From: Bacteroidales bacterium UBA3290
Lineage (GTDB): Bacteria > Bacteroidota > Bacteroidia > Bacteroidales > UBA932
Assembly: GCA_002361615.1 (NCBI GenBank)
Contig: DETK01000038.1
Coordinates: 125,185-164,241 of the forward strand
Direction of reading: 5' to 3'
DNA: 39,057 bases
Under the pieces are notes generated by a model. The model was given only the letters and a program-made list of their open reading frames with translations. It searched no databases and was not told where the DNA came from. Shown here piece after piece: positions 26,946 through 34,425 of the stretch. A program made the translations under genes and the position numbers. Within the stretch, counting starts at the first letter, position 1. Each line of letters starts with the position of its first letter.

Positions 26946-27926
26946 ATGAACAAAATCATATCCGTTTTATCCGCCCTGCTTCTGTCCTCGGCGGCGCTTT
27001 TGCATGCGCAGGATCCGGACAGCCTGTACAACCGCATGCAGGAAATGAACGAGATCCACGACGATAGCGCCGATTCCACGATGATGCTGGTCCGCGCCAT
27101 CGACACGATCGACACGCAGGACAAGTACGTGAAGATTATCCTGTTCAACGACCATACCTGGGACTATATCGAGATGGAACGCCCCGACATCGACACCACC
27201 GGCCTGTTCGAGGACTGGGACATTGAGTCGATCCACGCTTACCGCGACGTCAAGATCTCCGACCTGCCGGAAGAGGTGGACCTGCTGCTGGTGGACTCCG
27301 GCCATCATTTTGTAGCCCCGTTTGTCGGACGGCTCAGTTCGACGTTCAAGTATCGCCGCGGCCGTCCTCACAATGGGGTTGACATCCCGCTTCGCGTAGG
27401 CGATACCATCCGCTCGCCTTTCGACGGCGTTGTGCGTTACGTGGGAGGCGGTAAGGCTACGGGCGGTTACGGCAATCTGATCGTGATCCGTCACCCCAAT
27501 GGCCTGGAGACGTATTACGGACACTTGTCCGAGCGCTTGGTTGCGGAGAACGACCTGGTGGCGGCCGGCGAGCCGATCGGCCTGGGCGGCAGCACAGGCC
27601 GCAGCACGGGGCCGCATTTGCATTTCGAGACGCGCTATATGGGCAAACCTTTCGATCCGGAGCGCGTCATCGATTTCCCCAACGGCGCCCTGCGTGACAC
27701 GATGCTCACCATTAAGCGCCACTATTTCAACGTGGGCTCCCACTACGGCATGACCGACAAGCAGTCGAAAGCCGTAACCGACGCGGTGTATTATCGGGTC
27801 AAGAAAGGAGACACGCTCGGCAGCATCGCCCGCAAATACGGCACGAGCGTCAACGCCATCTGCAAACTCAACGGCATCTCCTCCAAGAAAGTCCTCCAGA
27901 TCGGCCAGCGCCTGCGGGTACGCTAA
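26946..27926 (+). CDS. Secreted M23 metalloendopeptidase with C-terminal LysM
   Basis: Predicted peptidoglycan endopeptidase or regulator of cell-wall hydrolysis. The 326-residue product has a signal peptide (MNKIISVLSALLLSSAALLHAQ), a linker of about 100 residues, a lysostaphin-type M23 domain and a LysM peptidoglycan-binding domain. In M23 the zinc-binding HNGVD (His and Asp), the conserved YYGHLSE block and HLHFE are present, so it looks catalytically intact. The LysM (YRVKKGDTLGSIARKYGTS to IGQRLRV) occupies the last 45 residues. I chose the ATG at 26946; an in-frame ATG at 26922 would add eight residues before the signal peptide. Confidence 0.92.
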   Translation: MNKIISVLSALLLSSAALLHAQDPDSLYNRMQEMNEIHDDSADSTMMLVRAIDTIDTQDKYVKIILFNDHTWDYIEMERPDIDTTGLFEDWDIESIHAYRDVKISDLPEEVDLLLVDSGHHFVAPFVGRLSSTFKYRRGRPHNGVDIPLRVGDTIRSPFDGVVRYVGGGKATGGYGNLIVIRHPNGLETYYGHLSERLVAENDLVAAGEPIGLGGSTGRSTGPHLHFETRYMGKPFDPERVIDFPNGALRDTMLTIKRHYFNVGSHYGMTDKQSKAVTDAVYYRVKKGDTLGSIARKYGTSVNAICKLNGISSKKVLQIGQRLRVR

Positions 27927-27931
27927 CCGTT

Positions 27932-28810
27932 CTATTCAGGTTCGTCGATCGTCAGGAAACGTTCAGGACCCAGGATCGTAAGGGCGCGGTCGATGACCGC
28001 GCTCATTTTTTCATCCTTGCGGTTGGTGTGGATGTAAAGCAGCGATTCCAGGTAGAGGGTGAGCATCGCCGATTCGTCGCGGCGGCGGAAGGCGCTGCGG
28101 TCGATTTTCAGCCCCGTGGCTTTGAGGAAGGTGTCGAGCCTGTCTTTGGGGAAGAGCTCACCGCCGCGGTAGAGGTTGATGTAGAACAGATCTTTCCCTC
28201 CTTCGACATAGGTGGGGACGAATCCGCCCGGGAAGCAGAGCAGTTCCACGGGAAGACCGGATACCTGGCAGATCATCAGGTAGATGAAAGCCAGTACGAA
28301 CGGATTGCCCTGGTGCGTCTTGAGCGCGTTGCCCACGAAAGCGTACCGCGGGTCCTTGAGCTGCACGTCGTAGAGCGTGAAGCCCAGCCGGTGGTAGAAG
28401 ATGTGGTTGAGGATGCGGATGTTCTCCAGGCCGGTGCGCTGGTCCGATCCCTCGGCCAGGTATTCCTGTGAGCAGCGGAAGAACAGGTCTTCGTAGCGTT
28501 CGCGCTGCAGAGTCCAGTCGAACAGCGAGCTGAGGATCCAGCTTCCTTCGAAGAGGGAGAGGGGACCGGGTGCCCGGTTGACGAAATCCTGCAGGTCGGC
28601 CAGCTTGAAGGTGGTGTTCAGCTGTCGTGCCCGGTCTTCGATGGTAGTTTTCAAGGCCGGGTCTGTCTCCTGCTGCGCACGGTTGCGAAGCGTGCGCAGC
28701 ACAGCCGGCCCGAACGAGGCGAGGCGGCTGTCCACCAACTCGGTCACCACGGTGTCCCGGTCGTCCAGCAGGGCGATCAGGGGTTCGATTTCTTCCGGAT
28801 CGATGTTCAT
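27932..28810 (-). CDS. SirB1-like transglutaminase-fold protein (unknown function)
   Basis: The 292-residue cytoplasmic product has a helical N-terminal part and a central region resembling the transglutaminase-like SirB1 N-terminal domain: LENIRILNHIFYHRLGF, then GNPFVLAFIYLMICQVSGLPVELLCFPGGFVP. In relatives the last block usually reads PxHF; here a glycine replaces that histidine. No Cys-His-Asp triad can be picked out with confidence, so I would not call it an enzyme. The ATG at 28810 gives MNIDPEEIEPL; a longer in-frame reading overlaps the upstream gene. It lies 2 nt downstream of the nucleoside phosphorylase gene, so they form an operon. Confidence 0.72.
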   Translation of the reverse strand: MNIDPEEIEPLIALLDDRDTVVTELVDSRLASFGPAVLRTLRNRAQQETDPALKTTIEDRARQLNTTFKLADLQDFVNRAPGPLSLFEGSWILSSLFDWTLQRERYEDLFFRCSQEYLAEGSDQRTGLENIRILNHIFYHRLGFTLYDVQLKDPRYAFVGNALKTHQGNPFVLAFIYLMICQVSGLPVELLCFPGGFVPTYVEGGKDLFYINLYRGGELFPKDRLDTFLKATGLKIDRSAFRRRDESAMLTLYLESLLYIHTNRKDEKMSAVIDRALTILGPERFLTIDEPE

Positions 28811-28812
28811 GG

Positions 28813-29691
28813 TCAGGCGGTCAGCGCGTCGAGGGCTTTTCTGACCAGTTGGGACATCAGCGGCAAGTAGTTCGGCAGGCTTTCCTTGATGTGGCGGTTG
28901 GCGATGGCCAGGCACATCGTGGCGGCGTCGTGGCCGAGCAGGGCGGCCATGCCTGCAAGGGCCGAGCTCTCCATCTCGATGTTGGTCACGCGATACCCTT
29001 CGTGGGTGAAACTTTCGAGTTTCTCGATCAGGTCGGGGATCGTGAGGGCGAGCCGTACGGAACGCCCCTGGGGTCCGTAGAATCCCGGAGCGGAAACGGT
29101 CATGCCCTGGATCGTCCAGTCCTTGAACTTGTCGATGATCGTCTGGCTGGCGCGGACGAAATAGGGGGTACCCAGGCGCTTGGGCCAGTCCATGTGCCGG
29201 ATGAACGCTTCTTCGAAGTCTTTCAGGATGATGTCTTCTCCATCCTTGTACCAGTTGAGGACGCCGTCGAAGCCGATGGAGATATGGCTCAGGATATAGC
29301 TGCCGAGCGGGATGTCGGGCTGGGCTGCGCCGCAGGTGCCCACGCGCAGGATCTTCAGCCGCCGATGCTCCTTTTTCGGAAGGCGGGTCTTGAAATCGAT
29401 ATTGGCCAGGGCATCGATCTCGGTCATCACGATGTCGATGTTGTCGGTGCCGATGCCGTGGGACATGGCGGTTACGCGCTTGCCGTGATAGGTTCCTGTA
29501 ATTGTGTGGAATTCACGCGATTGCTTGTCGATTTCGATGGTGTCGAAGATGGTGGCGAAGAGGGTCACGCGGGCGGGGTCGCCCATCATGATGACGATGT
29601 CGGCGAGGTCTTCGGGGCGGATATGGAGGTGGAACACGGACCCGTCATCGTTGATGATGAGTTCGGAACTGGGAATGGGTTTTCGGTTCAT
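28813..29691 (-). CDS. Nucleoside phosphorylase family protein (uridine phosphorylase-like)
   Basis: Phosphorolyses a nucleoside to free base and ribose 1-phosphate in salvage. The 292-residue product has the family pattern: MMGDPARVTL with the phosphate-binding arginine (about 36-45), a central VGTCGAAQPDIPLGSYILS and NIEMESSALAGMAALLG with the EMES ribose-binding motif. The sequence best fits the Udp/PNP type I family, with uridine as the likely base, but substrate choice is not certain. The ATG at 29691 is preferred to a TTG two codons earlier. The SirB1-like gene follows after 2 nt. Confidence 0.85.
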   Translation of the reverse strand: MNRKPIPSSELIINDDGSVFHLHIRPEDLADIVIMMGDPARVTLFATIFDTIEIDKQSREFHTITGTYHGKRVTAMSHGIGTDNIDIVMTEIDALANIDFKTRLPKKEHRRLKILRVGTCGAAQPDIPLGSYILSHISIGFDGVLNWYKDGEDIILKDFEEAFIRHMDWPKRLGTPYFVRASQTIIDKFKDWTIQGMTVSAPGFYGPQGRSVRLALTIPDLIEKLESFTHEGYRVTNIEMESSALAGMAALLGHDAATMCLAIANRHIKESLPNYLPLMSQLVRKALDALTA

Positions 29692-29759
29692 GGTCAAACG
29701 GGTTTGAAAAACAAATATCGAAAATATTTCGTAATTTCACAAGTCGTAACGAAGGAGTC

Positions 29760-31214
29760 ATGAACGTGCGTTCCCTTTTTTCCTGCCTCTGCGCGGCAGC
29801 GTTCGCCGCGCTGTCAGCCGTCTCCTGCATGACCCCGGCACCTGCGCCTTTCGGGGCTTGTCCGTCTCCGCAGCAAGTGGCCTGGCAGCAGCGGGAGATG
29901 AATATGTTCTGCCATTTCGGCCCCAATACCTTCACGGGGGTAGAGTGGGGCGACGGCACCGAACCCGAAGACATCTTCAACCCCACGGAGTTGGATTGCC
30001 GGCAATGGGCTGCTACGGCACGGGCCGCCGGTTTCAGGGGCATCATCGTCACGGCCAAGCATCACGACGGATTCTGTCTCTGGCCTTCGCCGGAAAGCGC
30101 TCATACGGTGGCGCAAAGCCGCTGGCGGGATGGAAAGGGCGATGTGCTCCGCGAACTCTCGGAATCCTGTGCGGTCGAGGGACTGGACTTCGGCGTCTAT
30201 ATCTCGCCCTGGGACCGCAACGATCCCCGCTACGGTACGCCGGCCTACAACGCCGCTTTCGTCCGGACGCTCGAAAGCGTCCTGGGCGGCGCCTACGGCC
30301 CGGTCTTCGAACAATGGTTCGACGGGGCCTGCGGAGAAGGTCCGACCGGCCGCCGGCAGGTCTACGACTGGCCGCTGTTCAACGAGACCGTGCAACGTCT
30401 GCAACCGCTGGCGGTGATCTTCAGCGATGTCGGTCCCGGCTGCCGCTGGGTCGGCAATGAGCGGGGCGAGGCAGGCCGGACGAACTGGTCCACGCTCGAA
30501 GTCGAAGGCTTCGAGCCGGGGGCGGGGAGTCCGCCCGTCGAGGTGCTCAACGGCGGCACCCCCGGCGCTTCGCACTGGGCCGCCGCCGAGACCGACGTCT
30601 CCATTCGTCCGGGCTGGTTCTGGCGCGCCTCCGAGACACCGCAGGTCAAGACTGTCCGCGATCTGCTGAAGATCTATTATGAAAGCGTCGGTCGCAATTC
30701 GCTGCTTCTCCTCAATGTCCCGCCCGATACCCGCGGCCGCATCGACCCTGTCGATTCGCTCCGCCTTACGGAATTCCGTTCCGCCCTCGACGCAATCTTC
30801 GCCGACGATCTGACGCAAGGCGCCGCGGCCACCGGCAAGGCCCGTGGCCGCCGATTCGCACCCGCCAACGTCCTCTCCTCCGACTACGACAGCTATTGGG
30901 CTCTCTCCGACGGGGAAACCACGGGCACACTCACCCTGACCCTCGACGGCGAGAAAACCTTCAACCGCATCCTCCTCCAGGAATACATCCCCCTGGGCCA
31001 GCGCATCGCCGCTTTCCACATCGAAGCCCTGACCCCCGAGGGCACCTGGAAGGAGATCGCCCGCGAAACCACCATCGGCTACAAGCGCATCCTCCTCATC
31101 CCGACAGTCACTACAGCCGCCCTCCGGCTCACCATCGACGATGCGCTCGCATGCCCGACCCTTACCCGCATAGCCCTCTATAACGATACCATCTACTGCG
31201 CAACCAGCAACTGA
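29760..31214 (+). CDS. Alpha-L-fucosidase lipoprotein (GH29)
   Basis: Retaining glycosidase that removes L-fucose from host or plant glycans outside the cytoplasm. The 484-residue product has an export signal with a possible lipobox (AVSC, Cys23). The catalytic barrel shows the family blocks MFCHFGPNTFTG, IVTAKHHDGFCLWPS (about 96-110), FGVYISPWDR and EQWFDGACG, in which Asp188 is the expected nucleophile. The C-terminal 130 residues form a beta-sandwich of the F5/8 type (CBM32-like). An AAGGAG sequence precedes the ATG, unusual in a phylum that rarely relies on Shine-Dalgarno pairing. The DUF4434 gene follows 23 nt later. Confidence 0.92.
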   Translation: MNVRSLFSCLCAAAFAALSAVSCMTPAPAPFGACPSPQQVAWQQREMNMFCHFGPNTFTGVEWGDGTEPEDIFNPTELDCRQWAATARAAGFRGIIVTAKHHDGFCLWPSPESAHTVAQSRWRDGKGDVLRELSESCAVEGLDFGVYISPWDRNDPRYGTPAYNAAFVRTLESVLGGAYGPVFEQWFDGACGEGPTGRRQVYDWPLFNETVQRLQPLAVIFSDVGPGCRWVGNERGEAGRTNWSTLEVEGFEPGAGSPPVEVLNGGTPGASHWAAAETDVSIRPGWFWRASETPQVKTVRDLLKIYYESVGRNSLLLLNVPPDTRGRIDPVDSLRLTEFRSALDAIFADDLTQGAAATGKARGRRFAPANVLSSDYDSYWALSDGETTGTLTLTLDGEKTFNRILLQEYIPLGQRIAAFHIEALTPEGTWKEIARETTIGYKRILLIPTVTTAALRLTIDDALACPTLTRIALYNDTIYCATSN

Positions 31215-31237
31215 TCTTACTAAAACACAAACCTGAT

Positions 31238-32326
31238 ATGGCGAATCGAAGGGATTTCCTGAAGAAAAGTGCGCTTGCCGCCGCGGCCGCTCCGCTTCTG
31301 GCTTCGGGCTGTAAGTCTGCGCGGACGGAAGACAAATGGGGCATAGAAGCGGACCCCGCCGTCGAGAGCCGGCTCATCGTCGAACCCGGCAAGGCCCTGC
31401 CTATCACGGGTACCTTCCTCGACGAGATCTCCCACGATATCCCGCACCAGAACTGGGGCGAACGCGAGTGGGACCGCGATTTCCGCTATATGAAGGATAT
31501 CGGCATCGATACCGTGATCGACATCCGTTGCGGCTATCGCAAGTTCATCACCTATCCTTCGCCGTATCTTTTGAAGAAAGGCTGCTATATGCCGTCGGTC
31601 GACCTGATCGATATGTTCTGCCGGCTGGCGGAGAAATACGGGATGAAGTTCTGGCTGGGTCTTTATGACTCCGGAAAATACTGGGACACAGGCGATATGG
31701 GCTATGAGGTAGAAGCCAACAAATACGTGATCGACGAAGTCTGGGAACGCTACGGCTCCAGGTACAGGAGTTTCGGCGGCTGGTACATCTCCGGCGAGAT
31801 TTCCCGCGCCACGAAGGGTGCCATCGAGAGTTTCCGGACGATGGGCCGGCAGTGCAAGGAGGTGTCGGGCGGCCTGCCGACCTTCATCTCCCCCTGGATC
31901 GACGGCAAGAAGGCCGTGGATGCGGCCAGCGGTTCCTTGACCAAGGAGCAGGCTGTTTCCGTTCAGCAGCACGAGAAGGAATGGGACGAGATTTTCGACG
32001 GCATCCACGAATACGTGGACGCATGTGCTTTCCAGGACGGCCATATCGATTACGATGAGCTCGACGCTTTCTTCTCCGTGAACAAGCGGCTGGCCGACAA
32101 ATACGGGATGCAATGCTGGACCAATGCCGAGACCTTCGACCGCGACATGCCCATCCATTTCCTTCCCATCAAGTTCGATAAGCTGAGACTCAAGCTGGAA
32201 GCCGCCGCCCGCTGTGGCTACGACAAGGCCATCACTTTCGAATTCTCTCATTTCATGTCCCCGCAGTCAGCCTACCTGCAGGCCGGCCATCTGTATGACC
32301 GGTATCGGGAATACTTTGGACTTTAG
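31238..32326 (+). CDS. Tat-signal lipoprotein with DUF4434 (glycosidase-like barrel)
   Basis: The 362-residue product begins with a twin-arginine signal (NRRDFLKK, residues 3-10), an alanine-rich hydrophobic stretch and a lipobox (ASGC, Cys25), so it should be exported folded and lipid-anchored. The remaining 330 residues match the DUF4434 type, a TIM-barrel related to glycoside hydrolases: ITGTFLDEISHDIPHQNW, FRYMKDIGIDTVIDIRCGYR, the FGGWYISGEISR block and the acidic TFEFSHFM stretch. Activity is not established. It follows the fucosidase in the same direction and may share its transcript, so a glycan-processing role is plausible. Its presence fits the TatA-TatC genes at the start of the window. 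Confidence 0.85.
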   Translation: MANRRDFLKKSALAAAAAPLLASGCKSARTEDKWGIEADPAVESRLIVEPGKALPITGTFLDEISHDIPHQNWGEREWDRDFRYMKDIGIDTVIDIRCGYRKFITYPSPYLLKKGCYMPSVDLIDMFCRLAEKYGMKFWLGLYDSGKYWDTGDMGYEVEANKYVIDEVWERYGSRYRSFGGWYISGEISRATKGAIESFRTMGRQCKEVSGGLPTFISPWIDGKKAVDAASGSLTKEQAVSVQQHEKEWDEIFDGIHEYVDACAFQDGHIDYDELDAFFSVNKRLADKYGMQCWTNAETFDRDMPIHFLPIKFDKLRLKLEAAARCGYDKAITFEFSHFMSPQSAYLQAGHLYDRYREYFGL

Positions 32327-32354
32327 CTGTTCGAAAACGAATAGATTTCTTATT

Positions 32355-32930
32355 ATGGAGAAACACATTTCCAGGGAAGCGGCGCTGACGCTGTTGAAAA
32401 AATACAACAAAGACGCATTCCACCTGCGCCATGCCCTGACGGTGGAATGTGTCATGCGGTGGTACGCCAAACAGTTGGGATATGCCGACGAGGAAGATTT
32501 CTGGGGAATCGTGGGGCTGCTCCACGACATCGACTTCGAGATGTATCCCGAGGAGCATTGTATCAAGGCGCCCGAACTCCTGCGTGAAGGCGGTGTCGGC
32601 GAAGAGATGATTCACGCCATCTGCAGCCACGCCTACGGAATGCATGTGGATGTAAAACCGGAGCACACGATGGAAAAAGTGCTCTTTGCCACCGACGAAC
32701 TGACCGGGCTGATCTGGGCGGCCGCGCTGATGCGTCCTTCGAAAAGTGTCCAGGATATGGAACTCAAGTCTCTCAAAAAGAAGTATAAGACAAAGACATT
32801 CGCTGCCGGCTGCTCCCGGGAAGTCATCGAGCAAGGCGCCCAGATGCTGGGATGGCCCCTGGACGAATTGCTCCAAAAGACCCTTGATGCCATGAAAGCT
32901 TGCGAAATCTCCCTGAATGATGGCCAGTAA
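32355..32930 (+). CDS. HD-domain phosphohydrolase-like protein
   Basis: The 191-residue protein has an HD domain: HLRHALTVECVMRWYA (first histidine), LLHDIDFEMYPEEH with the His-Asp pair, ICSHAYG and LFATDELTGLI with the final aspartate. The set of metal ligands appears complete. Proteins of this size are commonly annotated as HDIG or hydrolase with unknown substrate. The ATG at 32355 fits the domain start; a longer reading starting at 32214 lies inside the preceding gene. The TfoX-like gene starts within its last codons. Confidence 0.82.
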   Translation: MEKHISREAALTLLKKYNKDAFHLRHALTVECVMRWYAKQLGYADEEDFWGIVGLLHDIDFEMYPEEHCIKAPELLREGGVGEEMIHAICSHAYGMHVDVKPEHTMEKVLFATDELTGLIWAAALMRPSKSVQDMELKSLKKKYKTKTFAAGCSREVIEQGAQMLGWPLDELLQKTLDAMKACEISLNDGQ

Positions 32931-33252
32931 CGCAGACTTCGTACAATACATCGTTGACCAGTGCTCAAGCGCCGGCGAGATAGCGATGAAGAAGATGATG
33001 GGCGACTACTGCATCTACTGCGACGGCATCCTCTTTGGCCTCATCTGCGACAACAACCTGTATATCAAGCCCACAGAAGAAGGCGCAACCCAGTTGGAAG
33101 AGGTCATCCTGCGCCCGCCGTACCCCGGCACCAAACCCCACTTCTACATTGGCGACGTCGACAACCGCGACTACCTGACCACCATCCTCCGCGCCACAAT
33201 CCCGGCCCTGCTAAAGTCGAAACCGAAAGCCAAAACCAAATCCGGTCCGTAA
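32917..33252 (+). CDS. TfoX N-terminal domain-like small protein
   Basis: The 111-residue protein matches the TfoX N-terminal domain: MASNADFVQYIVDQCS, the MKKMMGDYCIYCDGILFGLICDNNLYIKP core and the PPYPGTKPHFYI block. The C-terminal tail is lysine-rich. TfoX itself regulates competence in gammaproteobacteria; in Bacteroidota the role of these single-domain proteins is unknown. It overlaps the HD gene by 14 nt (start ATGATG; a second ATG at 32920 is equally good), which suggests coupled expression. Confidence 0.8.
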   Translation: MMASNADFVQYIVDQCSSAGEIAMKKMMGDYCIYCDGILFGLICDNNLYIKPTEEGATQLEEVILRPPYPGTKPHFYIGDVDNRDYLTTILRATIPALLKSKPKAKTKSGP

Positions 33253-33282
33253 TCCAAGCCGACTCCGTAGTCCCAGCTCCAA

Positions 33283-33315
33283 CTGGCCATAAAAACCCCC
33301 ACTTTTTATGGCCAG
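33283..33315. repeat. Perfect 13-bp inverted repeat (hairpin)
   Basis: CTGGCCATAAAAA (33283-33295) and its exact complement (33303-33315) are separated by a 7-nt loop of C5AC. It lies between the convergent TfoX-like and M28 genes. It has no U-tract after it, so it is not a classical terminator, although it could stop or stabilise transcripts from either side. Confidence 0.75.
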
Positions 33316-33352
33316 ATGACCACAATCACCCCCTCTGGCCATAAAAACCCCC
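33283..33352 (+). repeat. 18-bp direct repeat of unknown nature
   Basis: CTGGCCATAAAAACCCCC occurs at 33283-33300 and again, identically, at 33335-33352, 52 nt apart. The core TGGCCA also appears inverted at 33309-33314 and alone at 33361-33366. This makes a small repeat unit cluster in an otherwise gene-dense genome. Confidence 0.75.
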
Positions 33353-33377
33353 TGTTTCCTTGGCCACTTTTCGAACG

Positions 33378-33410
33378 AGTCCCGCCGGAGTCGTCCGTTC
33401 CATCGGGACT
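33378..33410 (-). repeat. 7-bp inverted repeat 3' of the M28 gene
   Basis: AGTCCCG (33378-33384) and CGGGACT (33404-33410) enclose a 19-nt loop, just beyond the stop of the M28 peptidase gene on the minus strand. It could be a weak terminator structure, but the loop is long and there is no U-tract. Confidence 0.35.
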
Positions 33411-33415
33411 GGCGG

Positions 33416-34375
33416 TTAGTTCTGCATGCAGAGGCGGTTGATGAAGTTGAAGATGACCAGGGTGCGTTTGCGGAGGAGGGGGTGGTCGATGATGGCGGGG
33501 GTGTCGGTCTTCTTGTAGGTGTGCTCGTGGAAGGCCGAGGTGAAGAGGACGGCGGGGATGCCGGCGCGGGCGAAGGGGTGCTGGTCGCTGGTCTGATACA
33601 TCATCTTGCTGAAGTCGCGGCTGCCGTAGAAGGTCAGGTCGAGGTCCATCTTGTAGAAGGCGCGGCGGCAGATGTAGGACAGATAGCCCTGGTAGGATTC
33701 CGGGAGGGTTTCCTCGCCGATGGCGAAGATGTATTCCGGGTTTTTGCGCGGTGGCACCAGGTTGGTGCCGAGCATGTCCATGTTGACCATGGCCGTGATG
33801 CTGCTGCGGGGGATGGAAAGATGCCGGACGAAGTAGCGGCTGCCGGCCATGTCGAGCTCCTTGCCGTCGAAGGCGACGAAGATCAGGTTCTTGCGGGGGC
33901 CGGCGCCGTCGGCCTTCATGGCCACGAACATCCGGGCCAGGGAGAGGAGGGCCGTCACGCCGGAGGCGTTGTCGTCGGCGCCGGGATAGACGCTGTGGCC
34001 GAGCCGGCCCAGGTGGTCGTAGTGCGCGCCGATGACGATGTATTCGTCGCTGGGCACCGATGCGGGAAGGAACCCCACGACGTTTCGGACGGCGATGGAA
34101 TCCTGGTAACGGAAGCTCTGGGTGTAGGTCCAGTTCCAGGGCTTGAGCCCGATGGCGCGGAACTGCTCCACGAGGAAATGCTCCGCCAGTGACTTGCCCG
34201 TCGTGCCCGAGGCGCGGCCTTCCGTCATCTCGTGGGCCAGGTGTTCCAGCGTGCGGCGCTGCTCGTCGATGCTGACCAGATTCTCGTATTTGCGTAGGCT
34301 CTGGGCGGATGCCGGGACGGCGGCCAGCAGCAGGAGCGCGGTCAGAAGGGTCAGTATGGCACGACTTTTTCTCAT
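33416..34375 (-). CDS. Secreted M28-family peptidase-like protein with altered catalytic residue
   Basis: The 319-residue product has a signal peptide (MRKSRAILTLLTALLLLAAVPASAQ) and one M28 zinc-aminopeptidase fold. Zinc ligands appear complete: His118 (GAHYDHLG), the bridging Asp134 (GADDNASG), Glu173, Asp200 (VNMDMLG) and His285 (FHEHTY). The usual general-base glutamate in the EE pair is replaced by lysine: the motif reads FDGKELDMAGS, with Lys172 before Glu173. So it can probably still bind zinc, but peptidase activity is doubtful. Some Bacteroidota M28 relatives show similar changes, as far as I recall. It is transcribed away from the TPR gene. Confidence 0.88.
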   Translation of the reverse strand: MRKSRAILTLLTALLLLAAVPASAQSLRKYENLVSIDEQRRTLEHLAHEMTEGRASGTTGKSLAEHFLVEQFRAIGLKPWNWTYTQSFRYQDSIAVRNVVGFLPASVPSDEYIVIGAHYDHLGRLGHSVYPGADDNASGVTALLSLARMFVAMKADGAGPRKNLIFVAFDGKELDMAGSRYFVRHLSIPRSSITAMVNMDMLGTNLVPPRKNPEYIFAIGEETLPESYQGYLSYICRRAFYKMDLDLTFYGSRDFSKMMYQTSDQHPFARAGIPAVLFTSAFHEHTYKKTDTPAIIDHPLLRKRTLVIFNFINRLCMQN

Positions 34376-34393
34376 TTCATCTCAAATGACCTG

Positions 34394-34401
34394 CAAAAAT
34401 A
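34394..34401 (-). promoter_or_regulatory. -7 box for the M28 peptidase gene
   Basis: On the minus strand this reads TATTTTTG, a perfect -7 match, 18 nt before the ATG at 34375. The -33 element is not clear. Confidence 0.55.
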
Positions 34402-34412
34402 GTATTTTTTAG

Positions 34413-34420
34413 TAATTTTG
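34413..34420 (+). promoter_or_regulatory. -7 box for the TPR gene
   Basis: TAATTTTG is a perfect TAnnTTTG match that ends 5 nt before the ATG at 34426. If used, the transcript would start at or next to the start codon, that is, leaderless. No good -33 element was seen. Confidence 0.55.
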
Positions 34421-34425
34421 CGAAG

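Noticed and set aside
33283..33315. Intrinsic terminator for the TfoX-like gene
   Set aside because: The hairpin is strong but lacks a run of T residues after the stem on either strand, so I list it as a repeat and not as a terminator.
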